DNA of 64,000 nt from positions 73,706 through 137,705 of the forward strand of contig JAWLBY010000012.1 in assembly GCA_041687455.1 (NCBI GenBank). The letters run 5' to 3'. Under the pieces are notes generated by a model, which ran no database searches, was not told the origin of the DNA, and saw nothing but the letters and a program-made list of their open reading frames with translations. Source of the DNA: JAWLBY01 sp041687455 (GTDB lineage Bacteria; Pseudomonadota; Gammaproteobacteria; Xanthomonadales; Xanthomonadaceae). This document shows, in pieces, positions 59,068 through 64,000 of the stretch; the first letter of the stretch is position 1, and each line of letters opens with the position of its first letter. Made by a program: the position numbers and the translations under genes.

Positions 59068-59952
59068 ATGTCACCGTTGCTGATCGATCCGGAGCCGCCC
59101 GAACAGGAAGGCTGGCGCCGCCGCTGGCACAACGTGATCTTCGGCCACGACACGCCGTCCGGTCGCAACTTCGACGTGCTGCTGATCTGGGTGATCGTCG
59201 CCAGCGTCGTGATCGCGATGCTGGATTCGGTCGACTGGCTGCATGCCGCGCATGCCGAAACCTTCCTCGCCCTCGAATGGGGTTTCACGCTGCTGTTCAG
59301 CGCCGAGTACCTGATCCGGCTGGCGATCGTCCGGCAACCGCTGCGTTACGCCCGCAGCTTCTTCGGCATCATCGATCTGCTCGCGGTGTTGCCGACCTAT
59401 CTGTCGCTGCTGCTGCCCGGCGCGCAATACCTGCTGGTGATCCGGGTGCTGCGCATCATGCGCGTGTTCCGGATCCTGAAGCTGATCCGCTACGTCGACG
59501 AGTCGAGCGTGCTGATCGGGGCACTGGCACGCAGTCGCCGCAAGATCTTCGTGTTCCTGATGGCGATGCTGACCATCGTCACCATATTCGGCGCGCTGAT
59601 GTACATCGTGGAGGGGCCGGAGAACAACTTCACCAGCATCCCGATGTCGATGTACTGGGCGATCGTGACCGTCGCCACGGTCGGTTTCGGCGATATCGCG
59701 CCGGCCACCGCACTCGGCCGCTTCATCACCTCGATCCTGATCCTGATCGGCTACGGCATCATCGCGGTGCCGACCGGCATCTATACCGCCGAGCTGACCA
59801 CCGGCCTGCGGCTGCAGCGCGATGCACGACGCTGCGGCTCCTGCCTGCTGGTCGGCCATGAGATCGACGCGAGCTTCTGCCGCGGTTGCGGCGCGCCGAT
59901 GCCGGAAGCCACGCTGCCGCCCGTGCCGCAGACCGACGAGCACCGCCGTTAG
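59068..59952 (+). CDS. Kv-type voltage-gated potassium channel with C-terminal zinc ribbon
   Basis: A 294-residue six-helix channel. S1 is FDVLLIWVIVASVVIAMLDS, the S4 voltage sensor is RVLRIMRVFRILKLIRYVDE with Arg/Lys every third position, and the pore is MYWAIVTVATVGFGDIAPAT with selectivity filter TVGFGD. After S6 comes CGSCLLVGHEIDASFCRGCG, a CxxC-x14-CxxC zinc ribbon, unusual for this family but found in some proteobacterial members. GGAGAACCG precedes the ATG. The gene is divergent from leuS. Confidence 0.92.
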   Translation: MSPLLIDPEPPEQEGWRRRWHNVIFGHDTPSGRNFDVLLIWVIVASVVIAMLDSVDWLHAAHAETFLALEWGFTLLFSAEYLIRLAIVRQPLRYARSFFGIIDLLAVLPTYLSLLLPGAQYLLVIRVLRIMRVFRILKLIRYVDESSVLIGALARSRRKIFVFLMAMLTIVTIFGALMYIVEGPENNFTSIPMSMYWAIVTVATVGFGDIAPATALGRFITSILILIGYGIIAVPTGIYTAELTTGLRLQRDARRCGSCLLVGHEIDASFCRGCGAPMPEATLPPVPQTDEHRR

Positions 59953-60002
59953 CACGGCACAATGGCAGTCCCGCGGCCGCCGCCGGCCGACAGGAGACCC
60001 GG

Positions 60003-61463
60003 ATGACTGCCGCACTGCGACCGGAGCAGGACCTCGTCATCGGCCTCGACCAGGGCACCACCGGCAACACCGTGCTGGTGGTCGACCGCGAGCTGCGCGT
60101 GGTCGGCCGCGCGACCGCCGAATTCCCCCAGCACTATCCGCGACCGGGTTGGGTCGAGCATGCGCCGGACGAGATCTGGCAGTCGACGCTGAGCGCGCTG
60201 CGCGACGCGCTGGACGGCATCGACCCGCGCCGGCTCGCCGCGCTCGGCCTGACCAACCAGCGCGAGACCTGCTTCGTCTGGGATGCCGACAGCGGCGAGC
60301 CACTCGGCCGTGCGATCGTCTGGCAGGACCGCCGGACCAGCGCCGCCTGCGCGGCGCTGAAACAGCATGAAGCCGACACCCGGCGCCGCAGCGGGTTGCC
60401 GATCGATCCGTATTTTTCCGCCACCAAGCTGGCCTGGTACCGCGAGCAGTTTCCGGATCGCCGACTGGCCTTCGGCACGCCGGACACGCACCTGCTGCGT
60501 CGGCTGAGCGGCGAAGCGCTGACCGATCCGAGCAATGCCAGCCGCACGCTGCTGTGCGATCTCGACTCCGGCGGCTGGTGCGAGGTGCTCGCCGAACGCT
60601 TCGGCGTCGGCGGCATCGAACGACCGCGGATCGTTCCGAGCTCGGGCGTCTGTGCCCATGTGCGCGGCGTCCCCGCCCTGCCCGACCGCCTGCCGATTGC
60701 CGGCATCGCCGGCGACCAGCAGGCAGCGCTGTTCGGGCAGGGCTGCTTCGATCTCGGCCAGGCGAAGATTTCCTACGGCACCGGCAGTTTCGTGCTGGTC
60801 AACAGCGGCGAGCGGCCGATCGCGAGCCGCCACCACCTGCTGACGACGATCGGCTGGCGGATCGGCGATCGGACCACCTTCGCGCTGGAGGGCGGCAGCT
60901 TCGTCGCCGGTGCGCTGGTGGCGTGGCTGCGCGACGGGCTCGGATTGATCGAGCGCGCTGACCAGATCGAGCCGCTGGCGCGCAGCGTGCCCGACAACGG
61001 CGGCGTGACCGTGGTGCCGGCGCACGCCGGTCTCGGCGCGCCGCACTGGCGGCCGGAAGCCCGCGGCATGATCCACGGACTGACCCGCGGCACGACCCGC
61101 GCACACATCGCCCGCGCAGCCCTCGAGGGCATCGCCCACAGCCAGTGCGACATCCTCGATGCGATGGCAGCCGATCTCGGCGCGCCGCTGGCCGACCTGC
61201 GGGTCGACGGCGGCGCGGCCGCCAACGATCTGCTGCTGCAGTTGCAGGCCGACTTCAGCGGCCTGACACTGCGCCGCCCGACCATGCTGGAAACGACTGC
61301 GCTCGGTGCCGCAATGCTGGCCGGACTCGGCGTCGGACTGTGGCCGAACCTCGACGCGCTGCGCCGCGCCTATCCGCTCGACCGCGAGTTCGTGCCACAG
61401 CAGAGCGCTCGCGAGGTCGCCGCGGCGCGGGCGCAGTGGAAGCGGATGATTGCTCTCGCGTAA
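60003..61463 (+). CDS. glpK: Glycerol kinase
   Basis: A 486-residue FGGY carbohydrate kinase. Residues are LVIGLDQGTTGNTVLVVDRE, GLTNQRETCFVWDADSGEPL, IVWQDRRTSAACAALKQHEA, GIAGDQQAALFGQGCFDLGQ, KISYGTGSFVLVNSGERPIA, and ATP-site LRVDGGAAANDLLLQLQADF. All are standard for GlpK. GACAGGAGACCCGG precedes the ATG at 60003. No glpF or glpD accompanies it. Assignment to glycerol rather than another FGGY substrate is good but not absolute. Confidence 0.9.
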   Translation: MTAALRPEQDLVIGLDQGTTGNTVLVVDRELRVVGRATAEFPQHYPRPGWVEHAPDEIWQSTLSALRDALDGIDPRRLAALGLTNQRETCFVWDADSGEPLGRAIVWQDRRTSAACAALKQHEADTRRRSGLPIDPYFSATKLAWYREQFPDRRLAFGTPDTHLLRRLSGEALTDPSNASRTLLCDLDSGGWCEVLAERFGVGGIERPRIVPSSGVCAHVRGVPALPDRLPIAGIAGDQQAALFGQGCFDLGQAKISYGTGSFVLVNSGERPIASRHHLLTTIGWRIGDRTTFALEGGSFVAGALVAWLRDGLGLIERADQIEPLARSVPDNGGVTVVPAHAGLGAPHWRPEARGMIHGLTRGTTRAHIARAALEGIAHSQCDILDAMAADLGAPLADLRVDGGAAANDLLLQLQADFSGLTLRRPTMLETTALGAAMLAGLGVGLWPNLDALRRAYPLDREFVPQQSAREVAAARAQWKRMIALA

Positions 61464-61512
61464 CGCCACACCTTCCAGCGGAGCGCATGGCGCGGTGCGC
61501 TGCCCTGCAGGT

Positions 61513-61703
61513 GGGGCTTCAGTCCCGACCGGGTTCGGCCACGCGGCAGCGCCCAGCCTGTGCGAGCGGCTTCAGCCGCGATCTTTTCCCGAATTCCTCG
61601 CAGAAGCCAAGGATCGCGGCTGAAGCCGCCCCCACAGCAAGGCACCGCCTCCGCGGTTCCGGACCGCCCGGTCGGGGCTGAAGCAACTGAAGCCCCTTCC
61701 TGC
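61513..61703. repeat. Nested inverted CTTCAGCC repeats (BIME-like cluster)
   Basis: The outer arms GGGGCTTCAGTCCCGACCGG (61513-61532) and CCGGTCGGGGCTGAAGC (61668-61684) pair. Inside them, GCGAGCGGCTTCAGCCGCGATC (61562-61583, given here as two adjoining halves GCGAGCGGCTT and CAGCCGCGATC) pairs with GATCGCGGCTGAAGCCGC (61612-61629). A further partial copy lies at 61686-61703. This fills the convergent glpK-pit gap and could form a cruciform-like fold. Confidence 0.85.
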
Positions 61704-61745
61704 AAGCGGCGCATCGCCGTTGCCGCGACGCGGCTGTTCCCGCGC

Positions 61746-63314
61746 CTACGGCAGCATCGCGCCGCGAATCGCGTAATAGGCGATCGCCGCCATGGCCGCC
61801 GAGGCCGGCACGGTGATGATCCATGCCGCGACGATCTTCATCATCACCGACCGCTTGACCAGCGTCTGCCGGTGCACCTTGCGCAGATCCTTGCGCTCGC
61901 GCTTGGAAATCACCGTCTCGCCGGTACGGGTCTTCTGCTTCAGCTCCTTCAGCATCCGGCTGCGCTCGACCATCGTCGCGACTTCGAATGCGTGCAGGAA
62001 GGCCTCGACTTCATGCCGCTCGGCTTCCTGATGGGCATGATGGGCGTCGATCTCGGCGAGGATCTGCTGGTACTGCGTCTTCAGGTACTCGCGCAGGAAG
62101 CCGACGCCGAACACCGCACCGATCGCGACATGCGTGGTGCTGACCGGCAGACCGAGCTGCGACGCGACGATCACCGTCAGTGTCGACGCCATCGCGATGC
62201 AGTACGCACGCATCGGGTCGATCTCGGTGATCTCCGAGCCGACCGTACGGATCAGCTTCGGACCATACAGCGCGAGACCAAACGACAAGCCGATCGCGCC
62301 GATCAGCATCACCCACAACGGCACCGCCGCCTTGGCGCTGATCCCCTGGGTCGACAGGGCATCGTGGATGGCAGCCAGCGGACCGATCGCATTGGCGACA
62401 TCGTTCGAACCGTGCGCGAACGACAGCAGCGCGGCAGCGAACATCAGCGGCACCGTGAACAGTCCGCTGACGCTGTCACGATCGTTGTCGAGATCCGGCG
62501 CACGGCGCCCGATCCGCTGCCGGGTGATCAGCCATATCCCCGTTCCGGCGCCGGCACCGATTGCCAGCCCGAACACGAACGACACCTTGACGAGCTGGCT
62601 CAGGCCCTTGAGCAGCAGATAGGTCGTGAATGCCCACGCCATCAGCCCGAGCAGGATCGGCACCATCCGCCGCGCCGCACCGATCAGGTCGGCCTGGTAG
62701 GTGATCGTGCGCTTGATCAGGTACAGCAGTGCGGCCGCGATCAGGCCGCCGAGCAGCGGCGAGACGACCCAGCTCGCGACGATCGCCCCGACCGTACTCC
62801 AGTTCGCGATCCCCCAGCCGGCCGCGGCCACGCCGGCACCGAGCACGGCACCGACGATCGAATGGGTCGTCGACACCGGCGCGCCGGCAGCGGTCGCGAC
62901 GTTCAGCCACAGCGCGCCGGCCAGCAGCGCCGCCATCATCAACCAGACGAAATCGGACGAGTCGTGGATCTGCGCCGGATCGATGATGCCGCTCTTGATC
63001 GTGCCGACCACATCGCCACCGGCGATGATCGCGCCCAGCGCCTCGAAGATCGCTGCAATCGCGACCGCCTGCATCATCGTGATCGCGCGCGCGCCGACTG
63101 CCGGCCCGACATTGTTGGCGACATCGTTGGCGCCGATGTTCATCGCCATGTAGCCGCCGATCACCGCAGCGACCAGCATGGTCAGGCTGATCTCGCCGTG
63201 CGCGGTCCACATGTAGCCGCCGACGGCGAACAGGAAGCCGAGCGCGATCAGCAGCCGGAACAGGTCATGCAGCCGATTGCGCGGAGCGACGTCGATCGTG
63301 ATGGGCGGATTCAT
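61746..63314 (-). CDS. pit: PiT family inorganic phosphate transporter
   Basis: A 522-residue secondary transporter. The PiT signature occurs twice: GGYMAMNIGANDVANNVGPA near residue 60 and LSFAHGSNDVANAIGPLAAI near residue 310. About ten helices are visible, with TAAGAPVSTTHSIVGAVLGA and SQLGLPVSTTHVAIGAVFGV as the paired repeats. A charged region (residues 430-485, HEVEAFLHAFEVATMVERSR and on) is probably cytosolic. The ATG at 63314 (MNPPITIDVAPRNRLHDLF) is chosen over an upstream in-frame ATG at 63572. Confidence 0.93.
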   Translation of the reverse strand: MNPPITIDVAPRNRLHDLFRLLIALGFLFAVGGYMWTAHGEISLTMLVAAVIGGYMAMNIGANDVANNVGPAVGARAITMMQAVAIAAIFEALGAIIAGGDVVGTIKSGIIDPAQIHDSSDFVWLMMAALLAGALWLNVATAAGAPVSTTHSIVGAVLGAGVAAAGWGIANWSTVGAIVASWVVSPLLGGLIAAALLYLIKRTITYQADLIGAARRMVPILLGLMAWAFTTYLLLKGLSQLVKVSFVFGLAIGAGAGTGIWLITRQRIGRRAPDLDNDRDSVSGLFTVPLMFAAALLSFAHGSNDVANAIGPLAAIHDALSTQGISAKAAVPLWVMLIGAIGLSFGLALYGPKLIRTVGSEITEIDPMRAYCIAMASTLTVIVASQLGLPVSTTHVAIGAVFGVGFLREYLKTQYQQILAEIDAHHAHQEAERHEVEAFLHAFEVATMVERSRMLKELKQKTRTGETVISKRERKDLRKVHRQTLVKRSVMMKIVAAWIITVPASAAMAAIAYYAIRGAMLP

Positions 63315-63648
63315 CGGTCCTTGCCTGCAGGAAACGGGGGCCATCGCGCCGCCGGCGGACGGCACGAGGCGCGCATGATGCCTGATTGTTACCGTCGGTT
63401 CAGCCAGCAGCCCTCCGCACCCCCGTGGGAACGGCCGTCCACGGCCGCGAACCATGTGTCTGCCCCCTCGCAGAGCGACAGGCCACCCACCGCGTTTCCA
63501 CTCCGTGGGGCGCGCATTCCGCGGCGAGGTGAAGCAGGAACTCGGGGGGTTCGTCGGGGGGTTCGGTGGCAATCGGCGGTGGCCGGTGGGGCCGGCTTAG
63601 GCGGCTACGGCAGCGACCATTTGCTGCTCGCAGCGACAGCGGGACGCG
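63315..63648. other. Intergenic stretch without a gene
   Basis: Upstream of the minus-strand transporter I see only fragmentary frames. A direct GGGGGGTTCG repeat occurs twice near 63544-63570 within a G-rich segment, and the transporter promoter should be near 63330-63400 but is not clear. Confidence 0.5.
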
Positions 63649-63655
63649 CTAGCAG

Positions 63656-63903
63656 CCCGGATATTTCATGAGGGGGTGCGGATGATCGCGCCGGGCTTTG
63701 CGGCGAGCGCAAGGCGCGACGACCCCGAGTGGCAGGCCCCACTCGGGGGAGGAGCAACGCAGCGATCGCCGCAAAGAACAAGCGAGGGCCGCGCCAGCGG
63801 AGAATCGCGGCGGACCAGCTTGTACCTCGCGCGTTCTTCCGGCGCAGTGAGCGATCCCCGCGAGATCCATGGCGATTCTCCGCGACCTCATGAAATATCC
63901 GGG
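63656..63903. mobile_element. 248-bp MITE-like element with 18-bp inverted ends
   Basis: The left end CCCGGATATTTCATGAGG (63656-63673) has an exact reverse complement at 63886-63903. Immediately outside, CTAGCAG occurs at both borders (63649-63655 and 63904-63910), a 7-bp direct repeat like a target duplication. Inside are further inverted pairs: CTTTGCGGCGAGCGC with GCGATCGCCGCAAAG, CCCCGAGTGG with CCACTCGGGG, and GCGGAGAATCGC with GCGATTCTCCGC. No transposase is encoded, so it would be moved in trans. Confidence 0.75.
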
Positions 63904-63910
63904 CTAGCAG

Positions 63911-64000
63911 CCTGTCGGACTTGTCTCCCTACTCCCCGGAAAACACGTTCCGGACATTCTCGGGACGCTTCGGGATTCCGGCAGAGCGAGCGTCGGTCCC
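63911..64000. other. Right edge, no recognisable gene
   Basis: The last 90 bp contain CCGGAAAACACGTTCCGG, a short imperfect inverted repeat near 63936-63953. No frame resembles a known protein. Confidence 0.4.

Noticed and set aside
63649..63891. An 80-codon minus-strand frame inside the right-edge element
   Set aside because: It lies within nested inverted repeats, has no family resemblance and no ribosome site.

Overview
The window is a GC-rich, densely packed stretch of a gammaproteobacterial chromosome. It most likely comes from the Xanthomonadales/Lysobacterales. Three things suggest this. The housekeeping neighbourhoods are typical of that group (ftsK-lolA-rarA-crcB, trxB-COG3146-aat-infA, leuS-lptE-holA-nadD, minCDE). 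There are dispersed palindromic repeats of the kinds common there: families built on CTTCAGCC, on CCCCTCTCCC and on GGGATTCGGGATT. There is also an ACE-like M2 peptidase lipoprotein. The genus cannot be fixed from the sequence alone.

Left part, 1-11.3 kb: a DUF805 membrane protein cut by the window edge, then fluoride channel crcB, replication-recombination ATPase rarA, lipoprotein carrier lolA, quinolinate synthase nadA and ftsK, all on the minus strand. Divergent from ftsK are trxB, a COG3146 acyltransferase-like gene, aat and infA. The roughly 1 kb between ftsK and trxB holds an unusual tandem array of about 102-bp composite repeats flanked by CCCCTCTCCC palindromes.

11.3-24.2 kb: a decayed minus-strand gene remnant, a secreted SnoaL-like protein, and then a large polyamine import and catabolism locus. 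The minus-strand part is puuD-like amidase, glutamylpolyamine synthetase, putrescine-type aminotransferase, potF, potG, potH, potI and a GNAT gene. The divergent plus-strand part is a second glutamylpolyamine synthetase and a PuuB-like oxidase. Imported putrescine can therefore be either transaminated directly or gamma-glutamylated, oxidised and hydrolysed.

24.2-32.2 kb: DUF2058, slyX, two different nucleotide-sugar dehydrogenases, a periplasmic FKBP isomerase, and a tRNA-Arg(ACG) with a clear promoter and terminator. Then comes an arsR-gapdh-arsJ operon, which makes and exports 1-arseno-3-phosphoglycerate.

32.2-45.1 kb: an SPFH protein with an Arc-like repressor behind a perfect palindrome, a DUF3887-alpha/beta hydrolase, a PH-domain membrane protein, a VanY peptidase and DUF423. 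A four-gene Gld-type ABC system, an SRPBCC membrane protein and a NarL/DesK-type two-component pair follow.

45.2-64 kb: a GNAT gene with minCDE, a small HExxH protein, an M23 peptidase and the M2 peptidase. Next is an ABC ATPase with a C-terminally truncated permease under a 24-bp palindromic operator of the YtrA kind, then nadD-holA-lptE-leuS, a Kv-type channel with a zinc ribbon, glycerol kinase and a PiT phosphate transporter. The right edge carries a 248-bp MITE-like element with 18-bp inverted ends and a 7-bp direct duplication.
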